This document shows, in pieces, positions 34,772 through 42,564 of a DNA stretch of 64,000 nucleotides; the first letter of the stretch is position 1, and every line of letters begins with the position of its first letter. Both the position numbers and the translations under genes were made by a program. The stretch is taken from assembly GCF_001613145.1 (NCBI RefSeq), contig NZ_BDBU01000018.1, positions 186,001 to 250,000 on the forward strand, given 5' to 3'. Source of the DNA: Nocardia jejuensis NBRC 103114. Its GTDB lineage: Bacteria > Actinomycetota > Actinomycetes > Mycobacteriales > Mycobacteriaceae. Below the pieces are notes generated by a model. The model was not told where the DNA came from. It made no database searches and was given only the letters and a program-made list of their open reading frames with translations.

Positions 34772-36304
34772 CTATTCGCCGGCGACGCCGAGAGGTTCGA
34801 GCGCCGCGGCGGTCTCGGGTCGCTCGAGTTCACGTGCGCGGGTGGCCAGCAGCGAGAGCAGCGCGGGCGGGATCTCGGGCCGGACCTCGATCAGCGCGTT
34901 CCAGACCAGGTCGGGAGTGTCGGGGGTCAGGGCCGAGAGGAACTCGTGCACATCGGGCATCGAGTCGATGATCTCGAGCACGCGCGCGCGGCCCTGCCGA
35001 TCCTGAGCCAGCGCCACATCCACGAGGGTGGCCAGGGTGTCGCTGCGCGCGGCGGTCAGCACCGCGGTCAGCAGCTGCTCGCGGGTGAGCTCGCCGATGC
35101 ACGAGGCCAGGATGGGTGTGGTGGCCCGGGGGAGCGCGTGCACCAGAACCAGCGCCTGGGACCACAATTCGTGTTCGGCGGTGCTGGTGATGACCGCCCG
35201 CAACACCGCCGGTTCGGCCATGACCGGCAGAGCGGCCATGCGCTGACGATCGGTGTCGCTCATGGCCAGCGCCACCGGGATCATCGCGTCCCACAATCGC
35301 GCGGTGTCGGCCTCGCGCACCAGCTCGCCCAGGCGCTCGTCGCTTTCCCCGGCCACCCGCGCCGCGATCACCGCGAGCGGTTCGGCCGGCAGATGCGCGG
35401 CCAACGGCAGCAGCTCGAGCCAGTGCCCGCCGTCCAGCGCGGTGTCCATGACCGCGGTGAGCACGTGCTGCTCGTGCACCGCGGGGCGTTCGGCGAACAG
35501 GCGCAGGCTCTCGTGGCTCATGGCGCTGGTGATCGGCAGCAGCGTGGACCAGGCCTCGAGCTCGTGGACCGCGCCGATCAGGGCATCGAGCACCTCACCG
35601 CCCAGGCCCGCGGTGATGTCGCCGATCCAGGCGCGATTGTGCGGTGCGATGGAATCGAGCAGATCGATGCCCTCGGACCACATGCTCTGCTCGTGCGCCG
35701 CGCGGATGACACCGGCCACCCGGTCCGCGACGATGTGCAGCACATCGTCGATCGCGGATTTGTCCTCGAGCAGGAATCCGATGCGCAGCAGATCCCGATC
35801 GCTCATCACCGGCGCGGCCGCGCGCAAGGCCGGCTCGGGCACCACGTGCACGAATCGGCCCATCGTGATGTGATCGCCGCGGCGCAGCAGCTCGCGCGCC
35901 ACCTCGGTGACCATGCGCGGGGGCACCGCGGCGATGATGTCCGCGGTGCGGCGCGGATCCAGCTGCACCGCGCATTCGGCCAGGAACCCCGAGGGCAGTG
36001 CCTTGGCGATGTCCACCGCGCGTGCGGGATCGACCGCGGAGGCGACCGCCGCGCACAACACCGGGCCGAACGCGCGCTCGGCGACCTTGGCGCTGATCGT
36101 GGTCGGGATCAGCTTGCTGGCCTGCGCGACGCCCCGGAGGCGCTTGGTGTCCCGGTCGAACAGCAGATCGGTGGCGCGTTCGCGGAATTCGCGGATCGCG
36201 CCGGGCGGCAGATCGACCAGGAAGTCCAGCTCGGTCGGATCCGAAATGTCCAGCAGGCGAGCCAGTTTGGTGATTTCGGCGACGGCGACGAGATGTTCGC
36301 TCAC
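34772..36304 (-). CDS. Helical-repeat solenoid protein, exact 43-residue period
   Basis: 510 residues, family not recognised. Trp occurs at residues 209, 252, 295, 338 and 381, each exactly 43 apart, in a shared pattern of W-x3-(L/I)-x-(L/I/V) followed by an AM/LP turn, for example ELEAWSTLLPITSAM, DGGHWLELLPLAAHLP and EHELWSQALVLVHALP. A sixth unit has Leu424 in place of Trp. This is a HEAT/ARM-like alpha solenoid, a protein-binding scaffold. The N-terminal 190 residues are helical without this period. The GTG at 36304 overlaps the small upstream gene's stop (GTGA). No TM or signal, so cytoplasmic. Probably controlled by the nearby TetR. Confidence 0.8.
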   Translation of the reverse strand: MSEHLVAVAEITKLARLLDISDPTELDFLVDLPPGAIREFRERATDLLFDRDTKRLRGVAQASKLIPTTISAKVAERAFGPVLCAAVASAVDPARAVDIAKALPSGFLAECAVQLDPRRTADIIAAVPPRMVTEVARELLRRGDHITMGRFVHVVPEPALRAAAPVMSDRDLLRIGFLLEDKSAIDDVLHIVADRVAGVIRAAHEQSMWSEGIDLLDSIAPHNRAWIGDITAGLGGEVLDALIGAVHELEAWSTLLPITSAMSHESLRLFAERPAVHEQHVLTAVMDTALDGGHWLELLPLAAHLPAEPLAVIAARVAGESDERLGELVREADTARLWDAMIPVALAMSDTDRQRMAALPVMAEPAVLRAVITSTAEHELWSQALVLVHALPRATTPILASCIGELTREQLLTAVLTAARSDTLATLVDVALAQDRQGRARVLEIIDSMPDVHEFLSALTPDTPDLVWNALIEVRPEIPPALLSLLATRARELERPETAAALEPLGVAGE

Positions 36305-36516
36305 AGGCCCAGCGCTTTCTTGACGGCCGGGCGCATCAGGCGCGGCACGAAGTCCAGGGACGATCCGATCGCGGCATCGAGATTCTCGGCGCGACGGGTC
36401 ATGGCGGATCGCAGGAGGCGATCCAGTTCGGTGTGCTCGGCGTCCGAGAGCCGGGCGAAGGCTTCGGGCAGGGGCGCGCCCAGGGTGGTGCTGAGCTGGC
36501 GTGCGGCGTCTGACAT
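36301..36516 (-). CDS. Small helical partner of the solenoid protein
   Basis: 71 residues, all predicted helix (LPEAFARLSDAEHTELDRLLRSAMTRR...), ending in a basic stretch. No family recognised. GGAAAGA precedes the ATG by 5-6 bases. Its stop overlaps the start of the 510-residue solenoid gene, so the two are co-translated and may form a complex. Two GTACYGGCAGTAC boxes lie about 100-130 bases upstream. Confidence 0.65.
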   Translation of the reverse strand: MSDAARQLSTTLGAPLPEAFARLSDAEHTELDRLLRSAMTRRAENLDAAIGSSLDFVPRLMRPAVKKALGL

Positions 36517-36612
36517 CGGGATCTTTCCGGTTCATCGTCACGAGCGAGGGTGGGGAGCGGGTGGTGTCCGGGCGCTGCCCCCGTGCCGGGGCGTTCGGTC
36601 CGCGCACCGGTG

Positions 36613-36648
36613 CGTACCGGCAGTACGTGTTTCGATACTGGCAGTACG
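36613..36648. promoter_or_regulatory. Two operator boxes upstream of solenoid operon
   Basis: CGTACCGGCAGTACG (36613-36627) and GATACTGGCAGTACG (36634-36648), start-to-start exactly 21 bases. They match the palindrome over the divergent TetR promoter at 36754-36768. Confidence 0.65.
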
Positions 36649-36753
36649 CTTTGCCGGAAATCAATCCCGGAGATCACACCGAGGCTGTGGCTTGCATCAC
36701 GTGACCGGCCGATAACCTGGTGTTTCTTGGGCGGTCCGCCGAACGCTCTGGAC

Positions 36754-36768
36754 CGTACCGGCGGTACG
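36754..36768. promoter_or_regulatory. Operator palindrome over TetR promoter
   Basis: CGTACCG-G-CGGTACG, perfect 7-1-7 palindrome, just upstream of TACGCT (36771-36776), which is placed as a -10 whose start site falls on the GTG at 36783. Autoregulation and leaderless transcription are likely. Confidence 0.65.
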
Positions 36769-36782
36769 TGTACGCTGCCGAT

Positions 36783-37514
36783 GTGGCTCGTAGCAATGCC
36801 GGATCGACTCCGCGCACCGACTCGCCCGCGCGAGGCGCTGGGCCGCGGACGGTGACGCGCGACGACATCGTGGACGCGGCCATCCGGGTGATCGACCGGG
36901 ACGGCCCGCGCCCGAGCATGGACGACATCGCCCGCGAGGCGAACATCACCAAACCGCGGCTGTACCGCCAATTCGCGGACAAGGGCGACCTTTTCACCGA
37001 GATCGCCGCACGCATGTCCGCGCGCGCGTTCGCCGCGACCGGCAGCGATATGACGCTGATGCTGCAACCCCCGCGCGCGGCGCTGCGGCGGGTGTTCACC
37101 GAATACGCGCACGGAATCCTGGAGCACCCCAACGTGTTCCGCTATCTCGGGCAGGCTCCGGCGCTGGCGCGTTCGGATTCGGGTGTGCTGCAACTGGATC
37201 TGGGCCGTGAGGCCGCGACCCGCCTGACGAAGATCGCGCGCTCGGTCGCGGAGGCGGTGCCGCTCGAGACCTCCGGGCTCGACTACCTGGCGCGCGCGTT
37301 GATCGGGGCGGTGGTCGCGATCACCGATCTGTGGCTCTCGGATTCCGATCGTCCCGGCGCCGAGCAGACCGAGGAGTTCATCGGTCAGGCCACCGAGCTG
37401 GTGTGGGGGCTCATCGACGGGTATCTGCGCCGCCAAGGCATCGACGCCGATCCGGACACGCCGATCTTCGCCACCTTCGCCGAGGTGAACCAGGCGCGTT
37501 CCACCTCCGACTGA
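36783..37514 (+). CDS. TetR family regulator of solenoid operon
   Basis: 243 residues. After a flexible Arg/Pro-rich tail of about 25 residues comes the HTH (PSMDDIAREANITKPRLYRQFADKGDLFTEI, about residues 44-75). The C-terminal ligand domain is helical. The GTG at 36783 is chosen because the frame upstream is only intergenic operator DNA and the -10-like TACGCT lies 7 bases before it. Three copies of its presumed box, GTACYGGCRGTAC, occur: one at its own promoter and two before the divergent solenoid operon. Confidence 0.85.
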   Translation: MARSNAGSTPRTDSPARGAGPRTVTRDDIVDAAIRVIDRDGPRPSMDDIAREANITKPRLYRQFADKGDLFTEIAARMSARAFAATGSDMTLMLQPPRAALRRVFTEYAHGILEHPNVFRYLGQAPALARSDSGVLQLDLGREAATRLTKIARSVAEAVPLETSGLDYLARALIGAVVAITDLWLSDSDRPGAEQTEEFIGQATELVWGLIDGYLRRQGIDADPDTPIFATFAEVNQARSTSD

Positions 37515-37599
37515 GGCTTTGTTGACACGCCGCCAATAGCCGTGCACGCTGAGGGGCCAGGCGCCGTGGCGCACGGTCGAGCAACGCGAAGGAACGACG

Positions 37600-38745
37600 A
37601 TGGCACGCCCCGCATGGAGCGACGACGAGGTCGAGGCAGTCCGGGATCTGGCGAACACCTTCTTCGAGAAGGAGGTGGTACCCCACGAGGAGAAATTCAT
37701 CGCCCAGGGGCACCCCGACCGCCACCTGTACCGCCGAGCCGGTGAACTGGGACTGCTGTGCACGGCCATCCCCGCCGAATACGGCGGCGGCGGAGGCACT
37801 TTCGCGCACGAGGCCGCCATCATCGAATCGCAGTGCCACCTGGGCGACGGCGCGATGGGCATGCCCGTGCACTCCTCGATCATCGCCCCCTACATCCACG
37901 AGTTCGGCACCGAGGAACTCAAGCGCTCGGTGCTGCCGCGCGCGGCCAGCGGTGAGATGGTGCTCTCGATCGGCATGACCGAACCCGGCACCGGCTCGGA
38001 CCTGCAGAACATCAAGACCCGCGCGATCCGCGAGGGCGACGAGTACGTCATCACCGGCTCGAAGATCTTCATCTCCAACGGCTGGCTGTGCGACGGCATC
38101 ATCATCGCCGCCAAGACCGACCCCACCCAGGGCGCGGCCGGGGTCTCGCTCATCTTCGCCGAGGTCGGGGACGACACCCCCGGCTTCACCCGCGGACGCA
38201 TCCTGTCCAAGATCGGCGGCAAGGGCCAGGACACCGCCGAGCTGTTCTTCGACGGACTGCGCGTGCCGGCGACGAACCTGCTCGGCACCGCCGAAGGCCA
38301 GGGCTTCTATCAGATGATGCAGATGCTGGCCCAGGAACGCCTGGTCACCGCGATCATGGCCGTCGCGATGACCGAGAAGGCCGTCCAGCTGACCGTCGAC
38401 TACACCAAGGGCCGCGAAGCGTTCGGCAAACCGCTGTTCGCGATGCAGAACACCCGCTTCGAACTCGCCGAATGCGCCACCATCGCCAAGGTGAGCCGGG
38501 TCTTCCTGGACGACTGCATCAGCAAACACCTGGTCGGGGAACTCGACATCCCCACCGCGGCCATGTCGAAGTACTGGTTGACCGATCAACTGGGTAATGT
38601 GGTGGATCGCTGCCTGCAGTTCTTCGGCGGCTACGGGTACATGACCGAATACCCGATTGCCCAGTTGTACACCGGCGCCCGGGTCCTGCGGATCCTCGCA
38701 GGCGCCAACGAGGTGATGAAGGATCTCATTGCCCGCTCACTCTGA
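37600..38745 (+). CDS. Acyl-CoA dehydrogenase
   Basis: 381 residues, complete family length. SIGMTEPGTGSDLQNIKTRA is the FAD/substrate signature, ITGSKIFISNG the next, VDYTKGREAFGKPL the helix after the catalytic loop, and QFFGGYGYMTEYPIAQLYTGARVLRILAGANEV holds the catalytic Glu expected in the family (A/G-x-x-E-V). It introduces the alpha,beta double bond in an acyl-CoA, passing electrons to ETF. GAAGGAACG precedes the ATG. The gene overlaps the following TetR by 17 bases, an arrangement implying feedback control by acyl-CoA status. Confidence 0.95.
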   Translation: MARPAWSDDEVEAVRDLANTFFEKEVVPHEEKFIAQGHPDRHLYRRAGELGLLCTAIPAEYGGGGGTFAHEAAIIESQCHLGDGAMGMPVHSSIIAPYIHEFGTEELKRSVLPRAASGEMVLSIGMTEPGTGSDLQNIKTRAIREGDEYVITGSKIFISNGWLCDGIIIAAKTDPTQGAAGVSLIFAEVGDDTPGFTRGRILSKIGGKGQDTAELFFDGLRVPATNLLGTAEGQGFYQMMQMLAQERLVTAIMAVAMTEKAVQLTVDYTKGREAFGKPLFAMQNTRFELAECATIAKVSRVFLDDCISKHLVGELDIPTAAMSKYWLTDQLGNVVDRCLQFFGGYGYMTEYPIAQLYTGARVLRILAGANEVMKDLIARSL

Positions 38746-39385
38746 CACCACGACAGAGCCCACGCCGACCGACGACCCCCGGTCGCGGCGACGACGGCTC
38801 GAACCGGACGAACGCCGCGCGCAGATCCTGTCCTGCGCCATCGACATGTTCGGCGAACGTCCCTACGCCGCCGTGTCCACCGCCGAGCTCGCCCAGCGCG
38901 CCGGGGTGGCACGCGGGCTGATCAACCACTACTTCGGCAACAAACGCGACCTGTACCTCGCGGTCGTGCGCCGAATGGTCACCCTGCCACGGCCGGACAA
39001 CATGCTCGTGCCCGCCGGACCGCTGCCGGACCGCGTGGACGCGAGCGTGCGATGGCTGCTGGACACCATCGGCGAACACGGCACCACCTGGGTCAAGGTC
39101 ACCGGCCTCGAAGGCATCGGCGACGACCCGGACGTGCAACGCATCCTGGACGAAGCCGACAATGCCGCCGCGGACCGCGTCGTGCAGATGATGGGACTGT
39201 CCGATTCGTTGCACAGCGAGCAACTACGCGCCCTGGTGCGCTGCTACGGCGGACTGGTCAAAGCCGCCGGGCGCGAATGGATCGTGCGCGGCAGCCTCGA
39301 TCGCGCCCAGGTGCACGAACTGCTCTCGGACACCCTGCTGACGCTCATCACGCAGTCGTTCCCGAAGGTCAACGGCACCAACTGA
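38729..39385 (+). CDS. TetR family regulator overlapping acyl-CoA dehydrogenase
   Basis: 218 residues from a TTG at 38729, inside the end of the dehydrogenase gene; AAGGA five bases upstream supports this uncommon start. HTH near residues 48-72 (AAVSTAELAQRAGVARGLINHYFGNKRDLYLAV). The C-terminal domain resembles regulators of fatty acid degradation. It is co-transcribed with the dehydrogenase and followed by two tandem hairpins. No operator palindrome stands out upstream of 37600, though TTGACA near 37523 could be a -35. Confidence 0.88.
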   Translation: MPAHSDTTTEPTPTDDPRSRRRRLEPDERRAQILSCAIDMFGERPYAAVSTAELAQRAGVARGLINHYFGNKRDLYLAVVRRMVTLPRPDNMLVPAGPLPDRVDASVRWLLDTIGEHGTTWVKVTGLEGIGDDPDVQRILDEADNAAADRVVQMMGLSDSLHSEQLRALVRCYGGLVKAAGREWIVRGSLDRAQVHELLSDTLLTLITQSFPKVNGTN

Positions 39386-39395
39386 ATCGGTCTGC

Positions 39396-39419
39396 GCTCC
39401 GGTCGCCCAGGACCGGAGC
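39396..39419 (+). terminator. First of two tandem hairpins
   Basis: Perfect arms GCTCCGGTC (39396-39404) and GACCGGAGC (39411-39419), 6-base loop, 11 bases after the TetR stop. Confidence 0.7.
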
Positions 39420-39437
39420 CTCACCCGGAGACGATCC

Positions 39438-39475
39438 GACGCCCGGCCCGTGGCACCGACCACGGGCCGGGCGTC
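39438..39475 (+). terminator. Second tandem hairpin
   Basis: Perfect 16-bp arms GACGCCCGGCCCGTGG (39438-39453) and CCACGGGCCGGGCGTC (39460-39475), 6-base loop. The stretch from here to 39770 holds no gene I can support. Confidence 0.75.
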
Positions 39476-39785
39476 CTCACCTCGGTGAGAGTTCGGCAGA
39501 GGGTGCCCGGTCGCGCGTACTGCCCTTCCTCGCCCCGCACTCCCGGACCCGAGTCCGCCCACCGACCTCGCGAGGCGAGCATCTGGCCCCCGTGAGGTCG
39601 CCATCGCCGCCACGGCCGGGGCGGTCGAGCCGCCATCGCCGCGGCGGCAACAAACCCGGAGCGGCCGGACCCGAGGTCGAACCCTGAGCCGCCGGCCATC
39701 GATCCTCGCACCGGCGCACTCGCGAATCTGGCAAGCTCGGGGCTCGTACCGTGGTGACGGTTCCGCAGACCTTCGGGAGTTGCTC

Positions 39786-40583
39786 ATGCCCTACAGTTCT
39801 CAGCCCGGCGACCCGGTGTGGGCCGATCTGCTCACCTCCGATCCCGAGGGCGCGATCGTGTTCTACCGCGAGCTGTTCGGCTGGCAGGCCGAGATCTCGC
39901 GCGAGTACGGGGGCTACATCACCTTCTCCAAGAACGGGAAAGCCGTGGCCGGGGCGATGACCAACGACGGCGGTTCGGGTGCGCCCGATGCGTGGACCGT
40001 CCATCTCGCCGCGACCGATGCCGAGGCCACCGCGCACAAGGCCGCGGCACACGGTGGTTCGGTGCTGGTTCCGGCGACGGCGGTCGGTGAACTCGGTGCG
40101 TTCGCCGTGCTGGGGGATTCGGCCGGCGTGCGGGTCGGGGTGTGGGAGAGCGGCACCATGCCCGGATTCGGGGCGCGGGGACAGGTCTCGGACGGGGCGT
40201 GGAGCGAGCACGACGGTGTGCCGTCCTGGTTCGCCCTGCACACCCGAGAATACGAGAATTCGCTCGTTTTCTACCGCGACGTGTTCGACTGCAAGGACCT
40301 GTTCACCCTCAGTGACGCCCCCGAATACCGGTACACCACACTGCATTCCACCAGTCCCATGCTCGGCGGCATCATGGACGCGAGCGCCCACCTGCCCGAG
40401 GGCGTGCCCGGCTACTGGACCGTCTACTTCGGCGCCGAGAACGTCGACGCCTCCGTCCAGCAGGTCCTGGACCTGGGCGGATCGATCGTCTCCCCGGCCA
40501 TCGACGCCGGGTACGGGCGCATGGCCGCGGTCGCGGACCCCACTGGCGCGCGCTTCAGCCTCGGCGGCAACCCCACCCGATGA
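39786..40583 (+). CDS. VOC family protein with two glyoxalase-like domains
   Basis: 265 residues with two vicinal-oxygen-chelate units. Unit 1 (about 10-120) starts GDPVWADLLTSDPEGAIVFYRELFGW; unit 2 (about 138-260) starts PSWFALHTREYENSLVFYRDVFDC and ends MAAVADPTGARFSLGG. This two-domain form is common in actinobacteria and often binds antibiotics or is of unknown activity. The usual metal His/Glu set is incomplete in unit 1. ATG 39786 is chosen over the TTG two codons earlier since GGGAG lies 6 bases upstream. Confidence 0.88.
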   Translation: MPYSSQPGDPVWADLLTSDPEGAIVFYRELFGWQAEISREYGGYITFSKNGKAVAGAMTNDGGSGAPDAWTVHLAATDAEATAHKAAAHGGSVLVPATAVGELGAFAVLGDSAGVRVGVWESGTMPGFGARGQVSDGAWSEHDGVPSWFALHTREYENSLVFYRDVFDCKDLFTLSDAPEYRYTTLHSTSPMLGGIMDASAHLPEGVPGYWTVYFGAENVDASVQQVLDLGGSIVSPAIDAGYGRMAAVADPTGARFSLGGNPTR

Positions 40584-40610
40584 CCACGAAACCGCTCCCG
40601 CACACCGGGA

Positions 40611-41480
40611 ATGCACATTGATCCACCCGTGTTGGCCGCAGATATGACCAATCATGGCGTGGGCACCATCGGGGTGTGGCAACACTATTCGGAACCGACC
40701 GCCGACTCGGTGCGCGAGCTCGAACAACTCGGATACGGCGCGCTGTGGCTGGGAGGATCCACCCCCGCGGACTGGCCTGGCTTCGACACCCTGCTCTCGG
40801 CCTCGGACTCGATCACCGTGGCCACCAGCATCCTGAACCTGTGGGTCTCCCCGGCCAAGGACGCCGCGCGCACCTACCACCGCCTCGAGGAACGCTTCCC
40901 GGGCCGTTTCCTGCTCGGCGTCGGCGTGGGACACCGCGAACAGGACGGGGTCTACGCCAAACCCTACGATGCGATGGTCGCCTACCTGGACGAACTCGAC
41001 GAGGCCGGGGTCCCCGCCGAACGCCGCGCACTCGCGGCCCTGGGCCCGCGCGTGGCGACACTGGCGCGCGAGCGCACCGCCGGCGCGCTGCCGTATCTCA
41101 CCGTCCCGGAACACATCGCGAGCCTGCGCGCACTGCTGGGCCCGGACGCGCTCATCGCCACCGAACACAAGGTGGTCCTGGACGCGGACCCCGAGCGCGC
41201 GCGAGAGACCGCGCGCGGCACCGTCAACTTCTACCTGGGCCTGAGCAACTACGTGAACAACCTGCGCCGCTTCGGTTTCGGCGAGGACGAGCTCACCGCA
41301 CCCGCCGGTGACCGCCTCGTCGACGCGGTCGTGGCCCACGGCACCCCCGAACAGGTCGCCGACCGGCTCACCGCCTTCCTGCACGCGGGCGCCGACCACG
41401 TCGGCATCCAGGTCCTGGGCGGCGATTCGCTGCCCGCGCTGCGCACCCTCGCGCCCCTGCTGGCCGAACGCAGTCGCTGA
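40611..41480 (+). CDS. LLM-class F420-dependent oxidoreductase
   Basis: 289 residues, luciferase-like TIM barrel. GYGALWLGGS near residue 42, ITVATSILNLWVSPAKDAARTYHRLEERFPGRFLLGVGVGH in the centre and HGTPEQVADRLTAFLHAGADHVGIQVL near the C-terminus are the standard segments of this class (TIGR03620-like). F420H2-dependent reduction is expected; substrate unknown. The ATG at 40611 has no clear ribosome binding site; ATG 40644 is an alternative. It follows the VOC gene by 27 bases and ends in a strong hairpin. Confidence 0.88.
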   Translation: MHIDPPVLAADMTNHGVGTIGVWQHYSEPTADSVRELEQLGYGALWLGGSTPADWPGFDTLLSASDSITVATSILNLWVSPAKDAARTYHRLEERFPGRFLLGVGVGHREQDGVYAKPYDAMVAYLDELDEAGVPAERRALAALGPRVATLARERTAGALPYLTVPEHIASLRALLGPDALIATEHKVVLDADPERARETARGTVNFYLGLSNYVNNLRRFGFGEDELTAPAGDRLVDAVVAHGTPEQVADRLTAFLHAGADHVGIQVLGGDSLPALRTLAPLLAERSR

Positions 41481-41486
41481 CACCGT

Positions 41487-41523
41487 GCACGCCGTGCACA
41501 TCGGCCGCGAGTGCACGGCGTGC
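41487..41523 (+). terminator. Hairpin after F420 oxidoreductase
   Basis: Perfect 13-bp arms GCACGCCGTGCAC (41487-41499) and GTGCACGGCGTGC (41511-41523), 7 bases after the stop. From here to 41781 there is no supported gene. Confidence 0.75.
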
Positions 41524-41781
41524 GCATCGGCGTAGACATCACCCGACGAGTGTGAGTACGAACGCCCGCACGATAGTTCGCGCGGCGGGCGGCGACAGCG
41601 GTGAGGAACCCGACAGCTGCTCGCTCGCGGACCGCGAACCCTCTTCTCCGATGGCGGCTTTCATCATTGCTCGGCAGAGCCCGGGTGCGCGTGCCCTGCC
41701 GTGGTGGTCGGCTCGGGAACACTCGGGTGTGGGGAGCGGATCGGGGTGCTCGCGCACCATGGCGGGTCGCCCGGCTGTTCC

Positions 41782-42447
41782 CTACCCGGGATCGGGGGCG
41801 GTGTCCGGGTGGTAGAACGGCGCGGCCAGACTCGGATCGAGGCCGCCCTCACCACCCCCGCTCGCGCGGCCCGCTGCGCGAGCGTCCGGTTCGTTGTCGG
41901 TGGTCAAACGAAAGATCACGCGCTCGATCGCCGGCAGGATCTCGGTGATCGCGAGCGTGCCCTCGGCGAAACGCCCGATCAGCGTGTACGTGACATTGGT
42001 CAGGATCAGCGCCACATCCGCCAGATACACCGGATCCGCCCCCGCCAGCACGTCGCGGGCGATCGGGAAGACCGCGGTGACGCCCTGGGTGTCGAGCCGA
42101 TGCCCGCCCGGCCCCGACCGCGCCCGATGGTAGGCCTCGAGCATCCTCGGATGTCGCTCCCACGGCTCGAACACCGTGCGGCACAACCCCATCAGGCTCT
42201 CGCGCAGCGTGCCACCCGGCGGCGGGGGAGTCAGATCGGCGTAGGTATTGCTCGCCATCCACTGCTCGACCGCGGTGACGATCAGCTCGTCTCGGGTCGG
42301 AAAAAGCTTGTAGACCGTCGCGAGTGAGACGTGGGCGCGTCGCGCGACCTCACGCAACTGCACCTCGTCGTAGCCGTGTGCGGTGAGCAGCTCGAGCACC
42401 GCGTCGATCACCTGTGTGGAGGGATCGGTTCCCTTCTGTCTCGGCAC
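41782..42447 (-). CDS. TetR family regulator, lipase-divergent
   Basis: 221 residues. HTH near residues 27-52 (VQLREVARRAHVSLATVYKLFPTRDELIVTAV). The C-terminal 30 residues are Gly/Ala/Pro-rich and probably disordered. GTG start; TACTGT 7 bases upstream on the minus strand fits a -10, so the mRNA is likely leaderless, and this hexamer lies within the operator. It is divergent from a secretory lipase gene, with a long palindrome in between, so it probably represses both. Confidence 0.88.
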   Translation of the reverse strand: MPRQKGTDPSTQVIDAVLELLTAHGYDEVQLREVARRAHVSLATVYKLFPTRDELIVTAVEQWMASNTYADLTPPPPGGTLRESLMGLCRTVFEPWERHPRMLEAYHRARSGPGGHRLDTQGVTAVFPIARDVLAGADPVYLADVALILTNVTYTLIGRFAEGTLAITEILPAIERVIFRLTTDNEPDARAAGRASGGGEGGLDPSLAAPFYHPDTAPDPG

Positions 42448-42450
42448 GTT

Positions 42451-42485
42451 GTTACAGTAACGCGGTTACCGAGTAACCGTGTTAC
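42451..42485. promoter_or_regulatory. Overlapping operator palindromes, TetR/lipase
   Basis: Arms GTAACGCGGTTAC (42457-42469) and GTAACCGTGTTAC (42473-42485) around CGA; 12 of 13 positions pair. A second palindrome GTTAC-A-GTAAC (42451-42461) overlaps the left edge and covers the TetR -10. Four GTTAC/GTAAC half-sites recur within 35 bases. Confidence 0.7.
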
Positions 42486-42564
42486 TCGTCACGCCCACCC
42501 CGGCGAGGTGACACACGACATTCGCGCACCGAGGCACGAATGCGACCGCGCAGAAAGACCACCC

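Noticed and set aside
34739..36715. Very long plus-strand ORF (658 codons) antisense to the solenoid gene
   Set aside because: Composition rich in Arg, Gln, His and Gly typical of an antisense shadow; the minus strand has coherent repeats and coupled starts.
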